Virus record (IMG/VR): IMGVR_UViG_3300017746_004124
Location: 1 to 28,108 of that record
Reading direction: 5' to 3' (one strand)
From: a virus
Length of the DNA stretch: 28,108 nt
Part shown: positions 7,190-13,947 of the stretch, piece after piece
Position numbering within the stretch: position 1 is the stretch's first letter
How the letters are laid out: every line of letters begins with the position of its first letter
Position numbers and translations under genes: made by a program
The notes under the pieces: model-generated
The model's input: only the letters and a program-made list of their open reading frames with translations
What the model was told of the DNA's origin: nothing
Databases searched by the model: none

Positions 7190-8293
7190 CTAATAAAATA
7201 CTGAAACATATCCATTCATTTCATATACTTCCATGGGGTTATATTTGATAGCTTTGATGGTATAAACATATACACCTGTTGCAACATCTGCATCCCATTC
7301 ATCTAATGAACTTGTACTAATCCAAACAAGTCCACCCCATCTATTGTATATTCTAACCTCCCACATATCCCAACAACTATCTGCTATTACTTGCCAAGTA
7401 TCATTCCAACCATCTGCATTTGGTGTTACTGCATTTGGTGCATATATAGATGTTTCATCACATTCGCTTTGAGAACAAGGCAATCCAGTAATACAATCTA
7501 TGTATTGAGTTAGAGTATGATATTCTGTAATAGTATCTACTTGATAAATATATTCATATACAACGTATTCATTATAAATAGTATCAGTAATGAACTCGGT
7601 TATTATAATAGTATCTACCTCTGTTATAGTAATAGTATCTGTCTCTGTTATGATATCTGTTATAGTAATAGTATCTGTAACATATTCTATAATTTCAACA
7701 TCTACATATACCGTATCACATGCAGGTGGAGCACAAGTAATAACTAAATTATTGTTTAGATTTACATCCGGATAGTTCTGAGTTTGATTTCCGATATTCG
7801 GGTTTACTGCCCATCCTCCCATATCTGTTGTAGCAGTTTGTGATAAGTTAATTTGCCATATAACTAACTCCATACATAGAGTATCATTAGCAAGCATTTC
7901 AGACCAGCAATCATTTGTTAAACTACCGTAATCATAGACATTAGCGCTCCAACTGTCCCCGCCTTCTAATACCTGATTACCAAAAAGAGTAGCTACTTTA
8001 AATGACCAACCTGGATGATTAGTTGTTCCAGTACATCCCCAATTATAATCTAGGCCTGGTGAGTGCAGTCCTAAAACTATATGACTAACAGTTGTGTTAT
8101 TATTTATATGAGGGCTAGCACTATTCTCGCACGTGTTACCTTCATTTGTAAATTCATTGCATCCGCAATTTTCGCTATTAATTGCTTCAATAGTAATATC
8201 TCCAGTTGCTGCATTCCAGCTACTGATCTCTACATCACATTGTGCAGATGTCATTGGCGCCCATAAGGCTAGTAAGTAAATTAATTTTCGCAT
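7190..8293 (-). CDS. Secreted protein with type B T9SS sorting domain
   Basis: A 367-residue protein with an N-terminal signal peptide (MRKLIYLLALWAPMTSAQ, cleavage near residue 18). A cysteine-containing beta-rich domain covers about 19-190, and a low-complexity Thr/Ile/Asp/Glu linker (repeats such as DTITITE) about 195-265. The C-terminal 85 residues match the gliding motility-associated (CHU_C, TIGR04131-type) domain: APNAVTPNADGWNDTW, then WEVRIYNRWGGLVW, then GVYVYTIKA. In Bacteroidota this domain directs proteins through the type IX secretion system to the cell surface or medium. The gene overlaps the upstream dockerin-like gene by 13 nt, so both are probably made together. It may alter the host surface or be released; its exact role is unknown. 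Confidence 0.85.
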   Translation of the reverse strand: MRKLIYLLALWAPMTSAQCDVEISSWNAATGDITIEAINSENCGCNEFTNEGNTCENSASPHINNNTTVSHIVLGLHSPGLDYNWGCTGTTNHPGWSFKVATLFGNQVLEGGDSWSANVYDYGSLTNDCWSEMLANDTLCMELVIWQINLSQTATTDMGGWAVNPNIGNQTQNYPDVNLNNNLVITCAPPACDTVYVDVEIIEYVTDTITITDIITETDTITITEVDTIIITEFITDTIYNEYVVYEYIYQVDTITEYHTLTQYIDCITGLPCSQSECDETSIYAPNAVTPNADGWNDTWQVIADSCWDMWEVRIYNRWGGLVWISTSSLDEWDADVATGVYVYTIKAIKYNPMEVYEMNGYVSVFY

Positions 8294-8652
8294 TGCGTTC
8301 CATAATTTTGTAAGATTAATAATAAATCATTCAAATCAGTTGTACCGTTCTGATCTATATCAGTTGGGCACTCTATTTGAATACAGGAAGCATAGGCAGG
8401 GTGTTCTGTTAGTAATGGATAAACAAATCCATCTCCATTTAGAACAAATGCTGTACCGATGTCGGCACATAATATTATGGTGTAACCACCAATTGGCAAA
8501 TTGAACCAATGTAAAAGACCTTCACAGTCTTGATATTGGTATTGAGTATATTCTGTAGCTCCAACTGAAGTAAATACATGTTGGTTGCATTGTGAGAATA
8601 TGTGTGATTGTATATTAGCTAATAATACTATTAGCATTATTTTTATATTCAT
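8281..8652 (-). CDS. Small secreted protein with dockerin-like calcium loop
   Basis: A 123-residue protein with a signal peptide (hydrophobic residues 4-19, ending IFSQ). The middle is a small beta-rich region with four Cys. The C-terminus, CPTDIDQNGTTDLNDLLLIL, is one EF-hand-like calcium-binding loop (DxDxNGxxDxxDLL), the half-site found in dockerin repeats and in many secreted Bacteroidota and Planctomycetes proteins. Only one loop is present, whereas true dockerins have two. It overlaps the T9SS protein gene by 13 nt, so the two may act together outside the cell. Confidence 0.7.
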   Translation of the reverse strand: MNIKIMLIVLLANIQSHIFSQCNQHVFTSVGATEYTQYQYQDCEGLLHWFNLPIGGYTIILCADIGTAFVLNGDGFVYPLLTEHPAYASCIQIECPTDIDQNGTTDLNDLLLILQNYGTQCEN

Positions 8653-8689
8653 ATTGGTAATATAAAGACGGACTGTCGTAAATCCTAAT

Positions 8690-8905
8690 TTATTTGAAGA
8701 ATTGTTTTAGTTCTTTCTCGCCAGGCCAGCCGAGAACTTTACTACAACTTTCGCAAACATACCTTACGGTAAAACTACTTTCATCTGCTACTTGTTTTAT
8801 AACTTGTTTTTCATGTTTACAATCTTGCTGGAGTTTATTGATTTGATCGTCAATGTTCCGTTTTTCAGAAAGTAATTTTTCAACCTCCTGGCGTTTCGCA
8901 TCCAT
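8690..8905 (-). CDS. Small coiled-coil and zinc-ribbon protein
   Basis: From ATG 8905 the product is 71 residues: a short coiled coil (about 1-30, MDAKRQEVEKLLSEKRN onward), then a cysteine pair pattern with C-K-H near residue 30 and CESC near 55, and the closing segment KVLGWPGEKELKQF. This layout is a small zinc-binding phage protein. An upstream in-frame ATG at 8989 would overlap the previous gene by 59 nt, so the later start is preferred, though no strong ribosome binding site decides it. Function unknown. Confidence 0.6.
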   Translation of the reverse strand: MDAKRQEVEKLLSEKRNIDDQINKLQQDCKHEKQVIKQVADESSFTVRYVCESCSKVLGWPGEKELKQFFK

Positions 8906-8930
8906 ATCAATAAATATGGACCCAGAGATG

Positions 8931-9251
8931 TTAAGATTGGAGTCTATCGATAAGTTCTTTGATCTCTTGACATTTTTCATAGGCTTCAACTTCTATGAAG
9001 TATTCCATTGACATCTGCAAATTATCAATCCATACATCTGGAGGACATCCTAATATAGTATCTTCATCATTTAAAAATGCTATAGTGATCTCCTCATTGA
9101 ATTTGGTATCATGAGCATATTTGATTGCATATAACGTTCTCATATGGATCGCATGTGCATTGTCTGATAATGCTTTATGGAACTCCATATCTGTTTCAAA
9201 TTTTAACATTGGAGGCTGAGCTCCTTTTGGTATTGGTATATAATCCATCAT
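8931..9251 (-). CDS. UVR-motif-like small protein
   Basis: A 106-residue acidic protein. The C-terminus, MEYFIEVEAYEKCQEIKELI, resembles the UVR helical-hairpin motif (EdyExAxxLRDxIxxL) of UvrB/UvrC and protease adaptors. Two other genes in the window end in the same pattern (11896-12138 and the partial gene at 28024), so it belongs to a small paralogous family. The start ATG overlaps the stop of the upstream membrane protein as ATGA. A protein-protein contact role is possible; no enzyme motif is visible. Confidence 0.65.
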   Translation of the reverse strand: MMDYIPIPKGAQPPMLKFETDMEFHKALSDNAHAIHMRTLYAIKYAHDTKFNEEITIAFLNDEDTILGCPPDVWIDNLQMSMEYFIEVEAYEKCQEIKELIDRLQS

Positions 9252-9415
9252 TGTTTTTTAATATCATTTGTTATATGATTAATCCATAATCTTACTAAAG
9301 ACATAAATGCTAAAAATATAGCCATTATATAGTTTCCAGATTCAAAACTGTAACTAGCTATAATTAGTAAATATAAAGGTACTTCTAATATTCTTATCAT
9401 TTGGTTAAATTTCAT
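9248..9415 (-). CDS. 55-residue membrane protein
   Basis: A short open frame filling the gap downstream of the HNH gene. The product starts MKFNQMIRILEVPLYLLIIA and has two hydrophobic stretches (about 9-21 and 28-44) with a short polar turn, suggesting a small two-span membrane protein, then a polar tail ending NDIKKQ. It overlaps the HNH gene by 11 nt and the next gene by 4 nt (ATGA), which supports real coding. A holin-like or accessory membrane role is possible but unproven. Confidence 0.6.
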   Translation of the reverse strand: MKFNQMIRILEVPLYLLIIASYSFESGNYIMAIFLAFMSLVRLWINHITNDIKKQ

Positions 9416-9932
9416 AACTATTTTTCATTCTACCACCTAAAGGATTTCCTACTTCTTGATAGTAACAATTATAACATAATAATCTTAAATTGTCTCTCAT
9501 ATGATTTGTTCTATCTCCATCTAACCAATCTAATAGTAATGGAACTGTATAATCATTAACTCTTCTTTCACAATATCCACATGAATCACATTTTTCTTCA
9601 AGTATAGCATTTTTAAGTAATCTAACTTTCAATCTACTATGCGGATAATTAGGATACTTCCCATCCAATATATCCAACAAACCATAATGACCTCTCAATC
9701 TAGGCTTAGTTGCTCTTGGAATTCCCTTTCCGGCTTTGTTCTTATGTATTTCAAATAAAGTTTTACCTTTCTCTGAATCAGTATATAACTTAGCATATTT
9801 TCTAAATGCTTCGTACGATACTTTTAAGAATCGAGCTGCTCCAGCACAAGATTGAGTATTTGCCATTGCATACCGAATCTCTGATTCAGATATGTTCATT
9901 GGTGGTCTACCTTCTCCTGGTCTGAATGGCAT
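9405..9932 (-). CDS. HNH-like endonuclease with helix-turn-helix N-terminus
   Basis: A 175-residue protein. Residues about 30-50 (AGAARFLKVSYEAFRKYAKL) look like a helix-turn-helix. The C-terminal part is an HNH-type zinc fold: CDSCGYC near 115-121, LDWLDGDRTNHMRDNLRLLC near 134-153, and a second pair ending CYNC. The first catalytic His of the usual LxxHHxDGD pattern is replaced (LLLDWLDGD), so activity is uncertain, though similar variants are common among phage HNH proteins. Such proteins may be homing nucleases or act in packaging or replication. The neighbours give no specific partner. Confidence 0.75.
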   Translation of the reverse strand: MPFRPGEGRPPMNISESEIRYAMANTQSCAGAARFLKVSYEAFRKYAKLYTDSEKGKTLFEIHKNKAGKGIPRATKPRLRGHYGLLDILDGKYPNYPHSRLKVRLLKNAILEEKCDSCGYCERRVNDYTVPLLLDWLDGDRTNHMRDNLRLLCYNCYYQEVGNPLGGRMKNSYEI

Positions 9933-9935
9933 TAC

Positions 9936-10244
9936 TTATCCTTTTAGTAATGTCTTTGAATTATTGTCAACCAATCCTCTTTTTGCATAATACTCATCGC
10001 GAGCTTTTTGCCTCCTTTCTTCACAATATGCCTTTTCACTATTTGATAATGACTCCCAGAATGCTGCAAATTCGCCGGCTTTAGTATTCATATATCTATC
10101 ATATACATCTTCCTTTGTTTCATTCAGATGTTTAGATAAAATGGTTCCTAATATTGTAGATGCCTTTGGTTGAACAGAAATTTTATTCTTTTCCATTTCT
10201 GCATACCATTCATTCATTATTTCTACTACTTGATCTTTACTCAT
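9936..10244 (-). CDS. Helical protein of unknown function
   Basis: A 102-residue, charged protein beginning MSKDQVVEIMNEWYAEMEKN, mostly predicted helical, ending with a Lys-rich tail. The ATG follows AAAAGGAATAAGTT, a good ribosome binding site. It lies directly downstream of the tmRNA coding piece, about 20 nt from its likely 3' end, so a processing event there would also define the 5' end of this mRNA. No family is recognised. Confidence 0.65.
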   Translation of the reverse strand: MSKDQVVEIMNEWYAEMEKNKISVQPKASTILGTILSKHLNETKEDVYDRYMNTKAGEFAAFWESLSNSEKAYCEERRQKARDEYYAKRGLVDNNSKTLLKG

Positions 10245-10265
10245 AACTTATTCCTTTTAATATTA

Positions 10266-10506
10266 ATACCTCCATCCTCCGGGTTATTTAACGACCTTTA
10301 CCCTTTTATGGCCGGTGGTTCTGGGGACTTAATTAAGCCGCCATTGCCATTTCAACATGTTCGCCTGTTAAACGTGATCTTCATTATACCCTTACTTACT
10401 GTCAATTCCATAACATCCCCATATTGTAAGTTGTCACTTGGTGGAGATGCTGGGATTCGAACCCAGGTCCATATAAGCAGCTAATATAACTACTAGCGAT
10501 CATTTA
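10266..10506 (-). ncRNA. ssrA: Circularly permuted (two-piece) tmRNA
   Basis: On the minus strand the 3' half of a tmRNA comes first. A T-arm CTGGG-TTCGAAT-CCCAG (10466-10450) is followed by CATCTCC (10449-10443) and an encoded ACCA (10442-10439). After an 18-nt spacer, the 5' half begins with GGGGATG (10420-10414). GGGGATG pairs with CATCTCC over 7 bp with G3-U70, the alanine identity pair. TTATGGAATTGACAG after it matches the tmRNA D-loop consensus (E. coli TTCTGGATTCGACGG). P2-type helices link the pieces: 10399-10393 with 10479-10473, 10390-10383 with 10490-10483, and 10379-10375 with 10502-10498. A tag frame ends in Ala-Ala-stop. A further helix (10324-10312 with 10282-10272) closes the coding piece. 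The 5' end near 10506 and 3' end near 10266 are estimates. No ordinary tRNA fits, because no 5' acceptor strand lies upstream of the T-arm. Confidence 0.9.
10333..10365 (-). other. tmRNA proteolysis-tag reading frame
   Basis: Within the tmRNA coding piece one frame reads GEHVEMAMAA followed by TAA (GGC at 10365-10363, stop at 10335-10333). Known tmRNA tags of Bacteroidota begin with G, often GE, and end in ALAA or AMAA, so this fits that host group rather than the ANDENYALAA type. The resume codon GGC is inferred from this similarity. The Ala-Ala end is the ClpX-type degron. Confidence 0.8.
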
Positions 10507-10851
10507 TAAATATACTTCTGCACCATTCTCATCATCTTCAAAGACTGATACATATACGCATTTAAACTCTTCCATAATTTCTTTTGCTAACATTTCACAA
10601 CTCTTAGCTCCGAACTCATGTGTTCTAGATTCAAAGTTAAAGTACTCATGTTCTAGATATTCTATAATATCTCTCTTGAACATAATAAACTCTACATCTC
10701 TATCATCATGATTAACTTGCTTCTTAGCTGTAATAAACCATTTATGTCTATGCATATGTGATAGGAACCCTACTTCTGGAAATACCTTATCAGCTGCTGG
10801 CCAATTATGTAATCCTTCTATTTCTAATTTTGCTATAACGTTTGTTTTCAT
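10504..10851 (-). CDS. Conserved phage protein of unknown function
   Basis: A 115-residue protein with the pattern GLHNWPAADKV at 14-24, LSHMHRHKWFITAKKQVNHD at about 30-49, then DVEFIMFKRDI, and a closing segment with CEMLAKEI and VFEDDENGAEVY. Small proteins of this pattern (HRH followed by EFI and a SVSEDGENGA-like end) occur in many phages; I know no established function. Its stop codon TAA (10504-10506) sits at the estimated 5' end of the tmRNA, so transcript and tmRNA precursor probably overlap or are one RNA. Confidence 0.7.
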   Translation of the reverse strand: MKTNVIAKLEIEGLHNWPAADKVFPEVGFLSHMHRHKWFITAKKQVNHDDRDVEFIMFKRDIIEYLEHEYFNFESRTHEFGAKSCEMLAKEIMEEFKCVYVSVFEDDENGAEVYL

Positions 10852-10874
10852 ATTATTAATATATAAAATTTATT

Positions 10875-11420
10875 TCAACTATCCAAATGATCTTGTACCT
10901 TATTCCAATAATACACTGTTGCATCTTTATGCATACCCCTTGGTCCACCATTCCAACATCTTGCAATTTCTTCCGGCTCTGTTAAATTGTAATGATCACA
11001 ATATATTTCAAACATCATGATTGATTTTTGTCTAGACCATCTATCGTTATATGCAAACTCATATTCCTTTCCTTGTCTCTTTAATATTCTATTTACATCA
11101 TCAACCATTGTTTTTCTAATCTGTAAACAGCCTACAGCATCTTCTCCAACTGCATGGGCAGAATCATTATTTCTACTTTCAACCATCATTAATGCTGATA
11201 ATAAAAATGTTGCATCCTTTTCTATTTGATCAAATATTTCATTTTCCCATTGCAATGTATCAATACATTGAATCAAACTATCTATATAATTTTGTTGGTC
11301 TTCTACTTCACATTCTAATATTTCTACTTGTTTCTCATAATGAACTATTGTTGATATGACATAAATTGAACTTAAAAATATTAATGCTATCCATAAAAAT
11401 GTTTGTACTGAATCTTTCAT
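10875..11420 (-). CDS. Membrane-anchored lytic transglycosylase-like protein
   Basis: From ATG 11420 the product is 181 residues. An N-terminal hydrophobic span (about residues 7-26) is followed by a coiled-coil stretch (about 30-65) and a C-terminal SLT/lysozyme-like domain. The domain shows SALMMVESRNN with a catalytic-type Glu near residue 81, GEDAVGCLQI near 92-101, and a later ARCWNGGPRGM segment as in transglycosylases cleaving the peptidoglycan glycan strand. The start is chosen because the ATG sits 1 nt after the ClpS stop (TAA-T-ATG); an in-frame start at 11486 would overlap by 65 nt. It may serve lysis or local wall opening. Confidence 0.78.
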   Translation of the reverse strand: MKDSVQTFLWIALIFLSSIYVISTIVHYEKQVEILECEVEDQQNYIDSLIQCIDTLQWENEIFDQIEKDATFLLSALMMVESRNNDSAHAVGEDAVGCLQIRKTMVDDVNRILKRQGKEYEFAYNDRWSRQKSIMMFEIYCDHYNLTEPEEIARCWNGGPRGMHKDATVYYWNKVQDHLDS

Positions 11421-11421
11421 A

Positions 11422-11712
11422 TTATTTACGTTTTGGTTTATATTCTCTAATTTGTACTTGTAATCCGGCTTTTTGAAATGTTGCAAATATCATGTATATC
11501 TCTGGTGCAAATCCCGAATAGATGCTACATTCGCCGGTATTATGTACTATCATTGCAATTTGTTCTGCACGCAATGAATTACATAACGGAATAAAGGATG
11601 TTAAAGAATCTATTACATACTCAAATGAATGTACATCATCATCAAGTAAATAAAGTTTCATTCTTTTACGTCTACGCCTTCGTATATTCCCAGATAATTT
11701 CGATGTCTCCAT
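11422..11712 (-). CDS. clpS: ClpS-like protease adaptor
   Basis: A 96-residue protein whose residues 19-93 match ClpS, the adaptor that delivers N-degron substrates to ClpA/ClpC-type unfoldases. LLDDDVHSFEYVIDSL (22-37) aligns with the NDDVNTFDxVIxxL segment of Bacteroidota ClpS, and MIVHNTGEC (54-62) with the IIHYKGKC segment, keeping the degron-contact histidine (H57). The usual Asn of the NDD motif is Asp here. The C-terminal FATFQKAGLQVQI fits the last strand. An Arg-rich tail (residues 10-18) precedes the domain; a start at M18 (11661) is possible. A tmRNA gene lies 900 bp downstream on the same strand, which suggests a phage programme acting on host Clp proteolysis. Confidence 0.82.
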   Translation of the reverse strand: METSKLSGNIRRRRRKRMKLYLLDDDVHSFEYVIDSLTSFIPLCNSLRAEQIAMIVHNTGECSIYSGFAPEIYMIFATFQKAGLQVQIREYKPKRK

Positions 11713-11741
11713 ATGTTGTTGATTGTGTCCACATAACTTTA

Positions 11742-11951
11742 TTACTCATGTTCTATTTTATTTATACCTTGAGATTCATATTTTTCTATGAATTCTTTTG
11801 TAACTTCTGTTCTATGGTTTATACCATATGCTTCTTTGGCTTCTATATTGTTACCAGACCCATCTCTAACATATACTAAATATATAGGTTGGTGATCAGT
11901 TTGGCTCAACTCTGCCGTGTCTATCTGTTTGCTTATTATTTTCCAATCCAT
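11742..11951 (-). CDS. Small protein of unknown function
   Basis: From ATG 11951 the product is 69 residues (MDWKIISKQIDTAELSQ onward), with a strand-rich middle (IYLVYVRDGSG) and a helical acidic end. The ATG is preceded by AAGGG at good spacing, which favours it over the in-frame ATG at 11984. It overlaps the upstream UVR-like gene by 56 nt, more than is usual in this window. It lies directly upstream of clpS. No family is recognised. Confidence 0.55.
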   Translation of the reverse strand: MDWKIISKQIDTAELSQTDHQPIYLVYVRDGSGNNIEAKEAYGINHRTEVTKEFIEKYESQGINKIEHE

Positions 11952-12138
11952 TGATGATCCCTTGTAAGATTGCACATTTTTCATATTCCTCTTTATCTAT
12001 AAAATACTTAATCATGGAGTTGATGAATTTTATTTTTTTATCTTGATCAAAGGAAGGAGGCCATACATTGATGTTTGATATAACATCATAGACTTCTTCA
12101 ATCGTTAGATCCAGATAATTTTCCACTGCTATCTCCAT
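11896..12138 (-). CDS. UVR-motif-like small protein (second copy)
   Basis: An 80-residue acidic protein. Its segment MIKYFIDKEEYEKCAILQGI matches the C-terminus of the protein at 8931-9251 and of the partial gene at 28024, all UVR-like helices. The C-terminal 15 residues (NKQTDRHGRVEPN) are polar and differ. A UVR-type motif also occurs in Clp-associated adaptors such as McsA, and this gene lies two genes upstream of the clpS-like gene, but any link is inference. The start follows the motif at 12149-12165. Confidence 0.65.
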   Translation of the reverse strand: MEIAVENYLDLTIEEVYDVISNINVWPPSFDQDKKIKFINSMIKYFIDKEEYEKCAILQGIINGLENNKQTDRHGRVEPN

Positions 12139-12148
12139 TTACTTCTTA

Positions 12149-12165
12149 TTTAATATAAATATAAG
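12149..12165 (-). promoter_or_regulatory. Candidate promoter motif ATATTTATAT, copy 1
   Basis: The minus strand reads ATATTTATATTAAATAAG 14-25 nt before the ATG at 12138. The same core lies before the genes starting at 14499 and 22262 and, with one mismatch, at the tmRNA 5' end. It could be a late promoter; in such AT-rich sequence the evidence is only the repeated position. Confidence 0.35.
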
Positions 12166-12204
12166 AAAAATATTCCGTAATAACAAATAATTTGATGGCT
12201 AATT

Positions 12205-12627
12205 TTAGTCGAGTGACCCCATCTCACCACGGCTCATTCTATCACCAAAATCATCTTTGGCTTTAGTTTTCAAGCTGATATAGAATTTATTTTCTGCTGG
12301 TGTTCTGTTACCTAATGTCCCAAAATATGATCTTAATTCATATTGATATATAGGATCTTTCTTTTTCTTGAATTCTATAGATAAATCTCTTATGATTTTA
12401 ATCACTTTTGCTTTATCTGCAGATGTAAATTTATTTTTGAATTCAACATCATCTGCACTAGTAGTAAAAGATAATGTGCTATTGGTAACTTTGATTGAAC
12501 CTATTTCTTCTGGCAAGTTCTTGATATGTGTAGCAAACTCTTGCATTGAATTTGTTGTTCCTTGAATTTGATATTCATCGCCTTTGGCAAATTCAAATCT
12601 TTCGTATAGGTCTTTTAATTTAATCAT
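12205..12627 (-). CDS. Unknown protein with capsid-targeting-like leader
   Basis: A 140-residue protein beginning MIKLKDLYE-RFEF. The first nine residues match the leader shared with several unrelated proteins in the window and end in L-Y-E, the T4-type prohead protease pattern (L/I-x-E). The body (residues 15-140) is a mixed alpha/beta domain rich in Lys, Asp, Ser and Thr, and I recognise no family. It is followed by 66 nt without a gene. The leader suggests head packaging as internal cargo; that is inference. Confidence 0.7.
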   Translation of the reverse strand: MIKLKDLYERFEFAKGDEYQIQGTTNSMQEFATHIKNLPEEIGSIKVTNSTLSFTTSADDVEFKNKFTSADKAKVIKIIRDLSIEFKKKKDPIYQYELRSYFGTLGNRTPAENKFYISLKTKAKDDFGDRMSRGEMGSLD

Positions 12628-12631
12628 TTTA

Positions 12632-12982
12632 TTACTTTTTTAAGTATTGTTTCCACTGACTATATTGTGGTACTTGAGAAGTATTAGTATACTCATTATC
12701 TTTCAATTTATCTTGAGAACCTAACCAAGTTCTTCTACCACCCGTTAATGCAAATGCAAACTTCTCTTTCATATTGACAGCAAATAATCCTCCTGGCAAA
12801 CCTATTAAGAATGTGCCTTTAGGAACTTTTGTATGTCCTTGACTAGTAGTTTGAAATCCAGACCCCGGCACGCCCATACCACTAGCACGATTATTTGATG
12901 TTACCAATGCATCTTTTGTTAAAACAATTGAAAATTCTACACCTTCTGTAAGGTATTGTCTAAATTTATATAGTTCTTTCAT
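12632..12982 (-). CDS. Unknown protein with longer capsid-targeting-like leader
   Basis: A 116-residue protein beginning MKELYKFRQYLTE-GVEF. The leader is 13 residues and ends L-T-E before Gly, fitting the prohead protease site. The body has a Gly/Ser/Thr-rich stretch (about 33-55) and a beta-rich segment (TFLIGLPGGLFAVNMKEKF). No family is recognised. It sits 4 nt upstream of the leader-bearing gene at 12205-12627. Confidence 0.68.
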   Translation of the reverse strand: MKELYKFRQYLTEGVEFSIVLTKDALVTSNNRASGMGVPGSGFQTTSQGHTKVPKGTFLIGLPGGLFAVNMKEKFAFALTGGRRTWLGSQDKLKDNEYTNTSQVPQYSQWKQYLKK

Positions 12983-12986
12983 TATA

Positions 12987-13415
12987 TCACTTCTTTAACA
13001 TATTTTTAACTGCATCTGGCCCTGACCACATTCTACATGACCAATATCCTGCTGTTGTTCTATCTTTCTTTTGATCACATTTGTGTCTTGCTTTGAAAGA
13101 TTTTCTTTTCACAGGGTCTTTTGTTTTAATACTAAGACCTGTATTATCTCCAAATGAAACCTTTTTAACATTTCCTGTCTTTGGATTGTTAACATATACA
13201 TAGAACTTTCTAGATCCACCTCTCTTAACTTTACCTAACTTCACTTTCTTTCCTTGGTATTCTGCTTCATGGAACATTACTGGTTGACTATGTTCCCATA
13301 TCTCTATACCTAATGCTTCATTTACTTTGACACATTTGTCTTTACCATCTTTGGTTCCTGCATATCTATAACCATCCCAACATGCCTTTCCATCTATACC
13401 TTTCTTCTTAGCCAT
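12987..13415 (-). CDS. Conserved phage protein with basic Cys-containing core
   Basis: A 142-residue basic protein. The N-terminus, MAKKKGIDGKACWDGYRY, and the core with GKVKRGGSRKFYVYV, SFGDNTGLSI and a C-terminal KARHKCDQKKDRTTAGYWSC are a pattern I know from other large phages as an unassigned family. The spaced cysteines could bind a metal, and the charge suggests nucleic-acid contact. The ATG at 13415 overlaps the upstream stop as TAATG and is preceded by GGGAAGAAAT, so an ORF start at 13460 is rejected. Confidence 0.72.
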   Translation of the reverse strand: MAKKKGIDGKACWDGYRYAGTKDGKDKCVKVNEALGIEIWEHSQPVMFHEAEYQGKKVKLGKVKRGGSRKFYVYVNNPKTGNVKKVSFGDNTGLSIKTKDPVKRKSFKARHKCDQKKDRTTAGYWSCRMWSGPDAVKNMLKK

Positions 13416-13639
13416 TATTTCTTCCCAGCAAATTTTTCTAATCCTGCAATACCAAAACAACCTAATACAACAAGTGTGAAGGAGTCATATATAAATTCAT
13501 TGATAACTAAATCTTTCCCTACATAACCTGTAATAAGGTCTAAAGAGGCAAATAGAACCATTACTAGGAATGCAATAAACCCTACTACATTCTTTTCATT
13601 CCATTCATTGTTATTTTTGAATATATTGAACATACTCAT
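13415..13639 (-). CDS. Small membrane protein, holin-like
   Basis: From ATG 13639 the product is 74 residues: MSMFNIFKNNNEW, then a span at about 20-36 (GFIAFLVMVLFASLDLI), a short polar loop, a second span at about 51-66, and a basic end (FAGKK). Two short spans in so small a protein fit a holin or phage accessory membrane protein, but lysis function is not shown. GGGAG six nt before the ATG supports this start over one at 13666. Confidence 0.62.
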   Translation of the reverse strand: MSMFNIFKNNNEWNEKNVVGFIAFLVMVLFASLDLITGYVGKDLVINEFIYDSFTLVVLGCFGIAGLEKFAGKK

Positions 13640-13640
13640 A

Positions 13641-13943
13641 TTATCTCCCAGCTGTTTTAGATTCACCCTCTGCGAAGTTCATCATCAATTTTAATGCATC
13701 TGCTAAATCTTTACCCATTTCTGCTCCACTTGCTTGAACTGATGCTCCTATCCATTGTCTCATATCATCCATCATTGTATCTGTACTATCCCATTTCTGA
13801 TCAATATTAGATTTAAGTTTCATTGTTGAATAATCAACTTCATTGATTGTGTTATGCTTTTTAACTACATCTTTCAATGTCGGTAATGCCTTTCCTGGTT
13901 CTCTTTCCCAAGCATAGCCTTCTAGTAATTTTTTTAATTTCAT
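13641..13943 (-). CDS. Unknown protein with capsid-targeting-like leader
   Basis: From ATG 13943 the product is 100 residues beginning MKLKKLLE-GYAW, an 8-residue leader ending L-L-E before Gly. A TTG start at 13961 would bury this leader behind six residues and is less likely. The body is charged and helical (MKLKSNIDQKWDSTDTMMDD, then DLADALKLMMNFAEGE). No family is recognised. Confidence 0.68.
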   Translation of the reverse strand: MKLKKLLEGYAWEREPGKALPTLKDVVKKHNTINEVDYSTMKLKSNIDQKWDSTDTMMDDMRQWIGASVQASGAEMGKDLADALKLMMNFAEGESKTAGR

Positions 13944-13947
13944 GATA

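Noticed and set aside
7517-7775. Two plus-strand open frames rich in Ile, Val, Ser and Tyr
   Set aside because: They are the antisense of the Thr/Ile-rich linker of the T9SS protein, whose low-complexity sequence leaves several frames open.
10170-10484. Plus-strand open frame across the tmRNA
   Set aside because: It is the antisense of the tmRNA and of the next gene; the ending GGDAGIRTQV is the familiar antisense of a T-arm.
10439-10506. Ordinary tRNA gene at the CCA end
   Set aside because: The T-arm and ACCA are present but no 5' acceptor strand GGAGATG-like sequence or anticodon arm lies upstream; the partner strand GGGGATG lies downstream, which fits a permuted tmRNA.
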